From assembly GCA_947643145.1 (NCBI GenBank), contig CANRVD010000014.1:1-48618 (forward strand): 48,618 nt of DNA, given 5' to 3'. Under the pieces are notes generated by a model. The model saw only the letters and a list, made by a program, of their open reading frames with translations. It did not search any database and was not told where the DNA came from. The stretch is from an uncultured bacterium (GTDB lineage: Bacteria; Bacillota; Clostridia; Lachnospirales; Lachnospiraceae). Shown here piece by piece: positions 8,399 to 17,674 of the stretch. Positions within the stretch are counted from its first letter, which is position 1; each line of letters begins with the position of its first letter. The translations under genes and the position numbers were made by a program.

Positions 8399-9727
8399 AT
8401 GAATACGATTGGTATTATCGCAGAATATAATCCCTTTCATAATGGACATTCATACCAGATAGACTCCATTAGAAAGCAAACATGGGCAGACAATATTGTC
8501 ATCATAATGAGCGGTGATTTTGTGCAACGGGGAACTCCTGCCTGGACAGATAAATATCTACGCACAAAAATGGCTCTTACCTGCGGTGCCGACCTTGTCT
8601 TTGAACTTCCTGCTGTTTTTTCTACCGCAAGTGCAGAGTCTTTCGCAAATGCAGGTGTAAGCCTTTTATCCTCCCTCGGCTTTGTAGATGGCATCTGTTT
8701 TGGTGCCGAGAACCATAACCTTGCCGACCTTCAGGAAACTGCTGCCTTTCTTGCTGACCCGCCTTCTGCTTTTGAGGAAAGCATCCATACACTGACAGCA
8801 AGCGGCATGACATACCCTGCAGCAAGACAGCAGGCACTTACAAAGCATTTGAAAGAGTTATGCCTTGTATATCCAACCCTTTTCTCCGAGCCAAACAACA
8901 TCCTTGCCCTGGAATACCTAAAAGCAATTCTGCGGCAAGACAGCCACCTGACCCCTTTTCTTATCCCAAGAAAAGGCAGTCCTTATCATAAAGAACAGCT
9001 GGACAGCACCTTTTCCTCGGCTACCGCTATACGAAAAGCAAGCCTTGCAGGATGTTCCTCTTTGGCTCCCTGTTCACAGATTCCTATAAGTCAAAAGGAG
9101 GCGTTTTTACAAAAAATTGGCCCTGTTGTTCCAAACAAGGTTTTGGTTCTTCTTCGAGAGTATACCAATCATTATCCAATATCAGAAAATGATTTTTCAG
9201 ATATTTTGTATTACCGTTTAACCCATTTATCCAAAGAAGATATGAAAATTTTAGATATGACGGAAGAAATTTTCAACCGCATTCAGAAACATATTACAAA
9301 TTATACTTCTTTCTCAGACTTTACAGCCCAAATCAAAACAAAGCAATACACCTATAGCCGAATCAGCCGTGTATTGCTTCATTGTTTACTTAATATTGAC
9401 ACTTCCTGCACTCCAAAATTCTATCCTACCTTTGTGGATAATACACTGCCATGTGTCCCGTATGCCAGGCTTTTAGGCTTCCGTCGAAAAAAAAGCGGCC
9501 TACTGCGCAAAGTCTCTAACCTTCCCGTTATCACCAAGCCGGCAGATGGATTTACGCAGATTTCTGCTTTTTACAACAATACGCCTTCTATGGAAAGCTA
9601 TATTCGTTATGCACATACTCTATATGAAAAGGATATTTTTGCATCTAATCTATACCGCCAGATACAAAACAGCACGCTTGGCTGCACATGTGCAAATGAG
9701 TATCACTGCCAACCTGTCATTTTGTAG
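8399..9727 (+). CDS. tmcAL: tRNA(Met) cytidine acetate ligase (YlbM/TmcAL family)
   Basis: By family, makes N4-acetylcytidine at the wobble position of elongator tRNA-Met from acetate and ATP. The 442-aa protein starts MNTIGIIAEYNPFHNGH, with the nucleotidyltransferase HxGH-type motif (HNGH), and continues with MSGDFVQRGTPAWTDKYLRTKMAL, both hallmarks of the family. The start at 8399 has AAGAGG upstream; the frame runs back to a GTG at 8333 without family similarity. It lies divergent from ackA; acetate, the product of that enzyme, is the substrate here, though I would not read a functional link from position alone. Confidence 0.92.
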   Translation: MNTIGIIAEYNPFHNGHSYQIDSIRKQTWADNIVIIMSGDFVQRGTPAWTDKYLRTKMALTCGADLVFELPAVFSTASAESFANAGVSLLSSLGFVDGICFGAENHNLADLQETAAFLADPPSAFEESIHTLTASGMTYPAARQQALTKHLKELCLVYPTLFSEPNNILALEYLKAILRQDSHLTPFLIPRKGSPYHKEQLDSTFSSATAIRKASLAGCSSLAPCSQIPISQKEAFLQKIGPVVPNKVLVLLREYTNHYPISENDFSDILYYRLTHLSKEDMKILDMTEEIFNRIQKHITNYTSFSDFTAQIKTKQYTYSRISRVLLHCLLNIDTSCTPKFYPTFVDNTLPCVPYARLLGFRRKKSGLLRKVSNLPVITKPADGFTQISAFYNNTPSMESYIRYAHTLYEKDIFASNLYRQIQNSTLGCTCANEYHCQPVIL

Positions 9728-9790
9728 CCGCTGTCCACAGGCAATTACTGCTCATAATTAGATACAACAGCATTTTGCCATTTATTTACA

Positions 9791-10768
9791 TTACTTGCCA
9801 CTGAAATATACTTTTCCTGCTTCTGTTTTGATTCCTTTATAATAAAACAACTCATCTACTGTCACTAACTGAAACCCTTTTTTACAAAGTTTAGGCACCA
9901 GAGTCTCAACTGCTTTTGCTGTTGTTGGATATAAATCGTGCATCAGAACAATATCGCCATCCTTAATAGAGTTGCAACGCTTCAAAACCTTTTTGGTATT
10001 TCGGCTCTTCCAGTCCTCTGAATCAACATTCCAGCAAACCATTGGAACATTGACGGTTTTTCTAACTTTATCGTTGACAAAACCTCCCGGCGGACGAAGT
10101 GCTGTTGTATGGCATCCAATTACATTCTGCAATGTATTATCTGTCTTTTTTAACTGCCATGTAATCTGTTTCTTCTTTGCCGTACTCAGCACTTTATGTT
10201 CATATGTGTGGCTCGCTAACTGGCATCCCTGGTTATATGCCTTTTTGACAACATCGGAATAGCTCGGTATACGGTTTCCCACGCAAAAAAAAGTTGCTTT
10301 TGCATCATGCTTTTTCAGCGTTTCCAAAATTTTGTTTGTAACAGGCGCGTATGGCCCGTCATCAAAAGTCAGTGCAACCATCGGCTTATTTGCATCCAAA
10401 TCCTTACGAATCCAGCGGCTTGTTCCACCTGCCGCCGTCTGTACTGCTTCCGGCATCTTTGTCGCTTCCGGTTCAGGCTGTTCTTCCTGTTCCTTTGATT
10501 TTTCTTTTGATTCTTCCTGCTTTTCTTCCTTGTTCATCTCCTGTGCTGTCTTCTCCGATACGGTTTCTGTTTTATTATCTGCCGTATTTAAAGAAACCAC
10601 CTTACCTACAAGGACTATCAAAATAATAATTAATGCCAAACTGGAATTGAACAAAATCATCTTCGCACGTACTTCCCTTTTTCTCTTAATAAAAGACTTT
10701 TCTCCTCTGTCTCTCAGTCTCTTTTCCTCTTCGCCTGTATTCTTTTTCAAATCTTCCTGTAAACTCAT
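9791..10768 (-). CDS. Membrane-anchored polysaccharide deacetylase (NodB domain)
   Basis: A CE4 esterase of 325 aa, probably N-deacetylating peptidoglycan or another cell-surface glycan outside the membrane. A basic cytoplasmic N-terminus, one membrane segment at about residues 37-58, and a Glu/Lys-rich linker to about 110 precede the NodB domain. Catalytic motifs are present: TFDDGPYAP (both Asp), SHTYEH (metal His pair), LRPPGG and LMHDLYP. The second of two close ATGs (10768) is preferred because GAAGGAG is spaced correctly for it. It converges on tmcAL with no clear terminator between them. Confidence 0.9.
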   Translation of the reverse strand: MSLQEDLKKNTGEEEKRLRDRGEKSFIKRKREVRAKMILFNSSLALIIILIVLVGKVVSLNTADNKTETVSEKTAQEMNKEEKQEESKEKSKEQEEQPEPEATKMPEAVQTAAGGTSRWIRKDLDANKPMVALTFDDGPYAPVTNKILETLKKHDAKATFFCVGNRIPSYSDVVKKAYNQGCQLASHTYEHKVLSTAKKKQITWQLKKTDNTLQNVIGCHTTALRPPGGFVNDKVRKTVNVPMVCWNVDSEDWKSRNTKKVLKRCNSIKDGDIVLMHDLYPTTAKAVETLVPKLCKKGFQLVTVDELFYYKGIKTEAGKVYFSGK

Positions 10769-10936
10769 TTCCATGCTCCTTCTTTCATCACTCTTGTGGG
10801 TATGCTACAGTAATCAAAAAAAACAATCCGCTAATGACCATGCCATCCACAGCGCAAACAATATCATAGCACACAATAAATTTATTTCATCACAATTTGT
10901 TTGCTATTCTGTTAAATAATTATTAAATTTTCCATT

Positions 10937-11311
10937 TTATGCACTTTTTTCACCAGGAGCAATCATTCCTCCAAGCATTCCTGATATAATACACATCATT
11001 GCACCGCTGATAAGCTGCATATTGCCAGAAACTTTTATCTTCATTATAAAGACTCCTGCCACCAAAAGCACCAGGAAATATATGGTACCAATTACGACAC
11101 CCCAGAAAAATTTCTGTTTTCCCATCATCTTCCCTACCAGAAATCCTCCAAGAATATTGCTTAAGATATATGTCAGAATGATTCCAATGCATAAAACATT
11201 GCTTCCGCCATCCATTTTCCATACCAGCAACGTCAAAATTCCAAGCATAATCATAGAGCACACAAACATTATCCCCAGTATAACAAAAAAATTGCACAGC
11301 TTATTTTTCAT
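10937..11311 (-). CDS. TIGR04086/YrzE-type small membrane protein
   Basis: An integral membrane protein of 124 aa with four hydrophobic segments at about residues 7-30, 38-60, 70-92 and 97-117, and glycine pairs in the later helices (LGGFLVGKMMG, GMLGGMIAPG). I recognise the pattern as the small TIGR04086 family, whose function is unknown. AAAGGAAA precedes the ATG. It sits alone on the minus strand, 168 bases before the deacetylase start. Confidence 0.65.
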   Translation of the reverse strand: MKNKLCNFFVILGIMFVCSMIMLGILTLLVWKMDGGSNVLCIGIILTYILSNILGGFLVGKMMGKQKFFWGVVIGTIYFLVLLVAGVFIMKIKVSGNMQLISGAMMCIISGMLGGMIAPGEKSA

Positions 11312-11464
11312 TTATTTTCCTTTCTGCGCTTTTTTCCTTTAGCGCGCAAAGATTCCTCACTACATATCTATACAAACAAAAACTTTTTTATACATAGTAT
11401 TTGCTTTCTTATTTTGTTTTGTGATATCATACTATATGATATAAATTAAAGGAGTCAAAATATT

Positions 11465-12322
11465 ATGAAAACAATTGATTTACATGTTCACTCTAACTTT
11501 TCTGATGGAACCTGCAAACCGGAAGAACTGGTTGATTTAGCGATTGAAAAGGGACTGGCGGCATTTGCCCTTACAGACCATGACAGTGTTGGTGGTGTTG
11601 AAAGCGCCCTTGCTGCATGCGAGCAGGCGAATGCACCGTTACAGGTGATTCCAGGTATAGAAATTTCTACCGATTATGAAGGACATGATATCCATATCGT
11701 AGGTCTTTTTGTAGATTATCACAACGAAGAACTTGTCCAAAAAACAAGACTTTTTGTAGAACGGCGTGAAAACCGTAATGCGCAGATGGTGGAAAATCTT
11801 CAGAAAGCCGGAATTGACATTACAATGGAAGATTTAATTGCCGGAAATCCTGATATGGTAATTACAAGAGCTCATTTTGCAAAATATCTGATTTCCCACA
11901 ATGTTGTAAAGGATGTCAAGGAAGCTTTTGCTGTTTATCTTGGAGAAGATACTCCTTACTTTGTGCCAAGAGCCATGATGAAAAGCACAGACGGTATCAA
12001 ACTGATTTTGCAGGCTGGCGGTATTCCCATCCTGGCACATCCAATGCATTATAAATTAGAAGAAGACATGCTGCGCCGAATGATTCAGGAATTTAAGGAT
12101 GCAGGCTTAGTGGGTATGGAAGTTATGTACTCTAACCACTCTCCAGAAGATGATATCTTTGTCGCAAAGCTTGCCAAGGAATACAAGCTCCTGCCAAGTG
12201 GCGGTTCTGATTTTCATGGCAGCAATAAACCTGCTATCAGCTTAGGAAGCGGACGCGGCAATCTTGAAATCCCATATGAATTTTTAGAAACACTTGCCGC
12301 ATATGGAAATTACCCGATTTGA
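11465..12322 (+). CDS. PHP-domain phosphoesterase (YciV/TrpH-like)
   Basis: A cytoplasmic metal-dependent phosphoesterase of 285 aa. The N-terminus shows the PHP motif 1 HVHSNFSDGT, followed by LTDHDSVGG, PGIEISTDY, ILAHPMHY and GSDFHGSNKP, which together supply the His and Asp metal ligands of the family. Relatives hydrolyse 3',5'-bisphosphonucleotides or act as 5'-3' exonucleases on short RNA; I cannot separate these here. AAAGGAG lies upstream of the ATG. A bidirectional hairpin separates it from yajC. Confidence 0.88.
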   Translation: MKTIDLHVHSNFSDGTCKPEELVDLAIEKGLAAFALTDHDSVGGVESALAACEQANAPLQVIPGIEISTDYEGHDIHIVGLFVDYHNEELVQKTRLFVERRENRNAQMVENLQKAGIDITMEDLIAGNPDMVITRAHFAKYLISHNVVKDVKEAFAVYLGEDTPYFVPRAMMKSTDGIKLILQAGGIPILAHPMHYKLEEDMLRRMIQEFKDAGLVGMEVMYSNHSPEDDIFVAKLAKEYKLLPSGGSDFHGSNKPAISLGSGRGNLEIPYEFLETLAAYGNYPI

Positions 12323-12344
12323 AAAATTTCCTATAACGTAAAAA

Positions 12345-12382
12345 CAGCACAGGCTTGTATCCAGTATCAAAAGCCTGTGCTG
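12345..12382. terminator. Bidirectional terminator between the PHP gene and yajC
   Basis: CAGCACAGGCTT and its complement AAGCCTGTGCTG form a perfect 12-bp stem with a 14-base loop. The minus strand has TTTTT directly after it, so it most clearly ends the tgt-yajC transcript. The plus-strand tail is AT-rich but broken. Confidence 0.85.
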
Positions 12383-12393
12383 CTAAAATATTC

Positions 12394-13994
<1,601 letters not shown>

Positions 13995-14010
13995 TCACAC
14001 TTTCCTCTTT

Positions 14011-14472
14011 TTATTTCCGAAATTGTTCTATCATTATTTTTACTAAAATTACCACTAACAGTACCGGCAATACAAAACCAACAAAAATACCAATAACATT
14101 TGCTACCAGAACCAATACAACCGCCAGTATACCAATCAAAATAATCCAGCCAAGCGCTTTCTCATACCATGCAAGCCCACCTTCTGCTCTATTTTCAGAG
14201 CCTTCATACTGTCCTGAACGCTCCCTGCTATATTCACTTCTTGCCTGTTCTGTATAATAGTCAGCCATCGGACCCTTTGATGCTTTATACGCATCTATAA
14301 TTGTACGGGCAATCAGCCTTGGGTCTCCCAATTCTTCAATTACTTCCTGTTCTGGTTTTCCTGCCTCTTCAAAATAATTCCTGTAAAAAGTGATATTCTT
14401 TTCCACCTCTTCCATTGGAATAACTCCTTCCAGGCTTTCCCGTAATAAAGAAAGAAATTCACCTCTATCCAT
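14011..14472 (-). CDS. DUF1700 (HAAS-type) membrane protein
   Basis: A protein of 153 aa. The N-terminal third, MDRGEFLSLLRESLEGVIPMEEVEKNI with FEEAGKPEQEVIEELGDP, is the helical domain of DUF1700 proteins. A charged linker follows, then two adjacent membrane segments at about 105-126 and 128-148. Such proteins usually accompany a PadR-type regulator, but no such gene is adjacent here. GGAGGAAGC precedes the ATG. Between it and fba lies a 300-base structured region, so it may be cotranscribed with fba or started from within that region. Its molecular role is unknown. Confidence 0.75.
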   Translation of the reverse strand: MDRGEFLSLLRESLEGVIPMEEVEKNITFYRNYFEEAGKPEQEVIEELGDPRLIARTIIDAYKASKGPMADYYTEQARSEYSRERSGQYEGSENRAEGGLAWYEKALGWIILIGILAVVLVLVANVIGIFVGFVLPVLLVVILVKIMIEQFRK

Positions 14473-14488
14473 GCTTCCTCCTATTATG

Positions 14489-14699
14489 TTGCTATTTTAC
14501 TATTCACAGCCGTTCTAAACATCACGCGTAAAACCTGCCGGCAAAGCTGTGAATAGCAACTATATTTCCTAAATATTAGCTTGGGTCTCAAAAGCCAGAT
14601 TTCTTTTAGCATTCCAAAGCACAAAGCCTGCGTCATTGCTTTGGACACCCAAACCAGTATTTTAAAAGACAACTTTGCAGCCGGAGCTGCAAAGCTGTC
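14489..14699 (-). ncRNA. Candidate structured RNA between fba and the DUF1700 gene
   Basis: Three helices are visible on the minus strand. (1) GACAGCTTTGCAGC with GCTGCAAAGTTGTC (14699-14668) around a 4-base loop. (2) GGTTTGGGT with ACCCAAGCT (14655-14578) enclosing a perfect TCCAAAGCA/TGCTTTGGA hairpin. (3) GCTGTGAATAG with CTATTCACAGC (14556-14500). Helices 1 and 2 contain G-U wobbles that pair only in minus-strand RNA, the direction of fba. A 92-codon frame (14762-14484) crosses the region but resembles no protein I know and is unusually rich in Cys and Trp. It could be an independent RNA, a leader or a dispersed repeat. Confidence 0.45.
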
Positions 14700-14774
14700 C
14701 TCCCATTCATTTTCAAAACTGTTTGCTTCATAACATCTGCAACCGTATTGCTTTTTCAGCATACTGTATTTTTC

Positions 14775-15638
14775 TTATGCCTTTCCAACTGAACCGAACA
14801 GTTCCATCTTTTCCTTTACTGTTGCCTTAATTGCTTCTGCACCTGGTGCCAAAAGCTTACGAGGGTCAAAGCCCTTGCCCTCTAAATCCTTACCTGCCTC
14901 AATATACTTACGGGTAGCTTCCTGGAAAGATAACTGGCACTCTGTATTTACATTAATCTTAGCAACACCAAGAGAAATTGCCTTCTTAATCATGTCAGCA
15001 GGAATTCCTGTACCGCCATGAAGTACAAGAGGCATATCGCCTGTCTTTGCCTGAATGGCATCTAATGTTTCAAAACTGAGTCCTGCCCAGTTCTCTGGAT
15101 ATTTTCCATGAATGTTACCGATACCTGCTGCAAGCATTGTTACTCCAAGGTCTGCAACTGCCTTACACTCATCAGGGTCTGCACACTCACCTGCACCAAC
15201 AACACCATCTTCTTCCCCACCAATAGAACCAACTTCTGCTTCCAAAGAAAGACCAAGAATATTACAGGTATTTACAAGCTCTGTTGTCTTTGCAATGTTC
15301 TCCTCAATCGGATAATGGGAACCATCAAACATAATAGATGAGAATCCCGCATTGATACATGCCTTTGCACCTTCAAATGAACCGTGGTCTAAGTGAAGTG
15401 CTACCGGAACAGTAATATTTAACTCTTCAAGCATACCATTTACCATTCCAACAACAGTCTTATAACCACACATATATTTACCTGCTCCCTCAGATACACC
15501 TAAAATAACTGGTGACTGCAGTTCCTGTGCTGTCTGTAAAATTGCCTTTGTCCATTCTAAGTTGTTGATATTGAACTGACCTACTGCATACTTTCCTGCT
15601 TTTGCCTTTGTAAGCATTTCCTTTGCTGATACTAACAT
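14775..15638 (-). CDS. fba: Class II fructose-1,6-bisphosphate aldolase
   Basis: Zinc-dependent cleavage of fructose 1,6-bisphosphate to dihydroxyacetone phosphate and glyceraldehyde 3-phosphate in glycolysis. The 287-aa protein shows LHLDHGSFEGAK (metal His and catalytic Asp), FDGSHYPIEEN, EAEVGSIGGEEDG, GNIHGKYP and LHGGTGIP, with the length usual for the short class II form. GGAGG stands nine bases before the ATG. No other glycolytic gene is adjacent. Confidence 0.96.
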   Translation of the reverse strand: MLVSAKEMLTKAKAGKYAVGQFNINNLEWTKAILQTAQELQSPVILGVSEGAGKYMCGYKTVVGMVNGMLEELNITVPVALHLDHGSFEGAKACINAGFSSIMFDGSHYPIEENIAKTTELVNTCNILGLSLEAEVGSIGGEEDGVVGAGECADPDECKAVADLGVTMLAAGIGNIHGKYPENWAGLSFETLDAIQAKTGDMPLVLHGGTGIPADMIKKAISLGVAKINVNTECQLSFQEATRKYIEAGKDLEGKGFDPRKLLAPGAEAIKATVKEKMELFGSVGKA

Positions 15639-15763
15639 AAACTCTAACCTCCATCATTTAACTTGTCCGCTTTGCAGTTTTCTTTCCTCCCGCCTCCACG
15701 TACACCATACATAAACAAATTTTATTATATACTATTTTTTGGAAAAAGAAAATAAGAAAATCA

Positions 15764-16597
15764 TTAAAATAATGCCCTAATCTCTTCTATTCTCTCCATA
15801 GCCAGCCGATAACCACTTTCATAGTTTTTTCTCAGCTTCTTTACATCCTTCTCATAGCTGTCCAATGGCTCCCTTGGCCTGAGAATCAAAGCCTTTCCCT
15901 CTCTCTCCAGTTTTTCGCACCATAGTACGGATTGATTATACCTTTTGTAACGGGTAAGCACTTCTTTTGCAATCACCGGATACCTATGGTAAATCGCCTT
16001 TGCTGCCAAACGGTCTGCACGCCTGCACTCCTTCCGGTAGCCTGCTGGACGTGTCAGGACAATCAATGCCTTTTCATTTCCATCGGCAAGCAGTTTATCA
16101 ATCGGAATCGGGTTAGACAATCCGCCGTCAAAATATTCCCTGCCTCTGACTATAGCTGGCGGAAATACCACTGGCAGCGCACAGGTAGCACAAAACACAT
16201 TAAACTGATTGTCAACATCCTCTTTATAAAAGTACTTCACTTCACCCGTGACTGCATCCGTTGTTGTAACTACAAATTTACCCTCATAATTTTGAAATGT
16301 CTCCATATCAAAAGGGTCTTCTTCATTTGGAATATCACGAAATACAAACTGAACTCCGAATATGCTTTTATTCTTTAAAATATTTCTCTTTCCAATATAC
16401 CGCTTATCGTTCCGATACTTTTCAAAAACCCGGATATTTCTGCCCTTCTGCCTTGAAATATAGGATGCCGCATCAGCCGCCCCTGCCGACACTCCAATAC
16501 AATAAGGAAACATGATATCCTTCTCCAGTAACGCATCCATTACACCACAGCTAAATACCGGACGAAAAGAACCACCCTCAAAAAGAACACCTGGCAT
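15764..16597 (-). CDS. Patatin-like phospholipase
   Basis: A putative cytoplasmic lipid acyl hydrolase of 277 aa. It begins MPGVLFEGGSFRPVFSCGVMDALLE (oxyanion loop), has the nucleophile elbow GVSAGA with the catalytic Ser near residue 38, and the dyad Asp in FDGGLSNPIPID near residue 155. AGGAGG precedes the ATG. The gene lies 26 bases after trpF on the same strand and is probably cotranscribed with it. The natural lipid is unknown. Confidence 0.88.
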   Translation of the reverse strand: MPGVLFEGGSFRPVFSCGVMDALLEKDIMFPYCIGVSAGAADAASYISRQKGRNIRVFEKYRNDKRYIGKRNILKNKSIFGVQFVFRDIPNEEDPFDMETFQNYEGKFVVTTTDAVTGEVKYFYKEDVDNQFNVFCATCALPVVFPPAIVRGREYFDGGLSNPIPIDKLLADGNEKALIVLTRPAGYRKECRRADRLAAKAIYHRYPVIAKEVLTRYKRYNQSVLWCEKLEREGKALILRPREPLDSYEKDVKKLRKNYESGYRLAMERIEEIRALF

Positions 16598-16623
16598 ATA
16601 ACACCTCCTACATCTTTCATTTC

Positions 16624-17229
16624 TTACACACTTCTGACAGTATTGACAAAAAGCTCTATCTTTGTCAAATCCTTTCCCTGCCCATCTTCCCGTTCTACCC
16701 CGGATGAAACGTCCACTCCGTCCGGCTGGATTCTGTGAATTGCTTCTGCTACATTTCCTGCATGAAGCCCTCCTGCCAGAAACAATACTTTCTCATCCTT
16801 TGGCACCATTTTGACCAGATTCCAGTCAAAAGTTTTCCCACTGCCCGGTTCCATAGCATCAAACACATATCCCTCCACTTTCTTACAGCTATGATACGAC
16901 TCATATAAATTCATATCCTTCACATTAAATGCCCTTAGTACAGGAAGAGATATTTCTTCTAACAGTTCCTTTGAAAGTTCCCCGTGAATTTGGATATAAT
17001 CAAAGCCAGCCTGTTCAATTTCCCTTATCTCTTCTGGCAGGGGAGATACTACTACCGCTACTTTTTGAATGGATGCATCTAACCTTTTTATAATTTCCTT
17101 TGCATTCTGCATTGTATTATTCCGCCTGCTTTTAGGATAAAAAAGCACAATACCTGCAAAATCCACATGATTCCGGTTCAGATATTCCGCCTCCTCAGGC
17201 TTTGTTAACCCACATATCTTTATAATCAT
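16624..17229 (-). CDS. trpF: Phosphoribosylanthranilate isomerase, orphan
   Basis: Isomerises N-(5'-phosphoribosyl)anthranilate in tryptophan synthesis. The 201-aa TIM barrel starts MIIKICGLTKPEEA with the catalytic Cys in KICG, continues DFAGIVLFYPKSRR and ends with FLAGGLHAGNV and DGVDVSSGVER, which holds the catalytic Asp. GGGAGG lies before the ATG at 17229. No other trp gene is in the window; the partner is a patatin gene. The leader is about 165 bases and contains two dispersed hairpin repeats. Confidence 0.9.
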   Translation of the reverse strand: MIIKICGLTKPEEAEYLNRNHVDFAGIVLFYPKSRRNNTMQNAKEIIKRLDASIQKVAVVVSPLPEEIREIEQAGFDYIQIHGELSKELLEEISLPVLRAFNVKDMNLYESYHSCKKVEGYVFDAMEPGSGKTFDWNLVKMVPKDEKVLFLAGGLHAGNVAEAIHRIQPDGVDVSSGVEREDGQGKDLTKIELFVNTVRSV

Positions 17230-17266
17230 ACTAATCCTCCCATGCCGCTCTTGGTAGCACAAACAA

Positions 17267-17297
17267 TAGATTGCAGGCTTCGCCAGCAAACCTATTA
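17267..17297. repeat. 31-bp repeat upstream of trpF, identical to 1812-1842
   Basis: Identical over 31 bases to the copy upstream of cls and in the same orientation relative to the following minus-strand gene. Here it is followed, toward trpF, by a GTTTGTGCTA repeat of the family found at 34068 and 20111. Confidence 0.75.
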
Positions 17298-17394
17298 TCA
17301 TGAATAGTAATGAAGAATGCTGCTTTTGATCTGGATAGTTCGCTTTACTTGCCTATCCCGTATATATACAAATGCGGCTATCCTTCTTGATACC

Positions 17395-17424
17395 ATTATA
17401 TACAATTCCCCTATAAATTGGCAA
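17395..17424 (-). promoter_or_regulatory. Probable promoter of trpF-patatin
   Basis: On the minus strand TTGCCA (17424-17419), 18 bases, then TATAAT (17400-17395). It would give a leader of about 160 bases across the repeats. Confidence 0.65.
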
Positions 17425-17528
17425 GCCAGTGGGTAACCCAATGCTTTCCACACTTAAATGCGTTACTGTTCACTCTGCCCGGTAACAGCATCATTTTCAC
17501 AATTTCATGCGAAAAAAGCAGAAAACAG

Positions 17529-17557
17529 CTGACGAAAAGTGTCGTTCATGATATAAT
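17529..17557 (+). promoter_or_regulatory. Probable promoter of the OPT transporter gene
   Basis: CTGACG (17529-17534), a 17-base spacer and TATAAT (17552-17557). A start near 17564 would give a leader of about 110 bases containing the structure annotated at 17589-17663. Confidence 0.65.
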
Positions 17558-17588
17558 ATAGCTGGTTTGCTTTTTCAAAGTTCTCACT

Positions 17589-17663
17589 GTCCATGCGTTG
17601 TTGGACGGCATAGAATCTTTTGCAAATCCACATACTATAAACAATGACAACGCAGAAATGAGG
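17589..17663 (+). promoter_or_regulatory. Pseudoknot-like leader of the OPT transporter gene
   Basis: GTCCA (17589-17593) pairs with TGGAC (17602-17606). The eight loop bases between them, TGCGTTGT, are perfectly complementary to ACAACGCA at 17647-17654, which runs straight into GAAATGAGG, the ribosome binding region. A pseudoknot or two alternative folds are possible. No known riboswitch class is recognised. Confidence 0.45.
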
Positions 17664-17674
17664 TTAAAACTACT

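Larger units (their letters stand above)
17230..17674. other. Divergent intergenic region between trpF and the OPT gene
   Basis: This 445-base stretch has no credible gene. From left to right it holds a GTTTGTGC-type hairpin repeat (17241-17266), the 31-bp repeat (17267-17297), a GAAGAATGCTGC fragment, a small GGATAG/CTATCC stem near 17335-17360, the trpF promoter (17395-17424), the OPT promoter (17529-17557) and the OPT leader (17564-17674). Confidence 0.7.

Noticed and set aside
10332-10919. 195-codon plus-strand frame opposite the NodB deacetylase
   Set aside because: It is antisense to the well-supported deacetylase gene and its Ser/Phe-rich, low-complexity product mirrors the Lys/Glu-rich linker of that gene.
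14484-14762. 92-codon minus-strand frame between fba and the DUF1700 gene
   Set aside because: It has no evident ribosome binding site, odd composition and no recognised domain, and it runs through long RNA helices. I treat it as a shadow of structured RNA, though a repeated small protein is not excluded.
17564-17674. Known riboswitch class before the OPT gene
   Set aside because: I looked for preQ1, SAM, TPP, glycine, lysine, FMN and c-di-GMP core sequences and saw none, so it is listed only as an unclassified structure.
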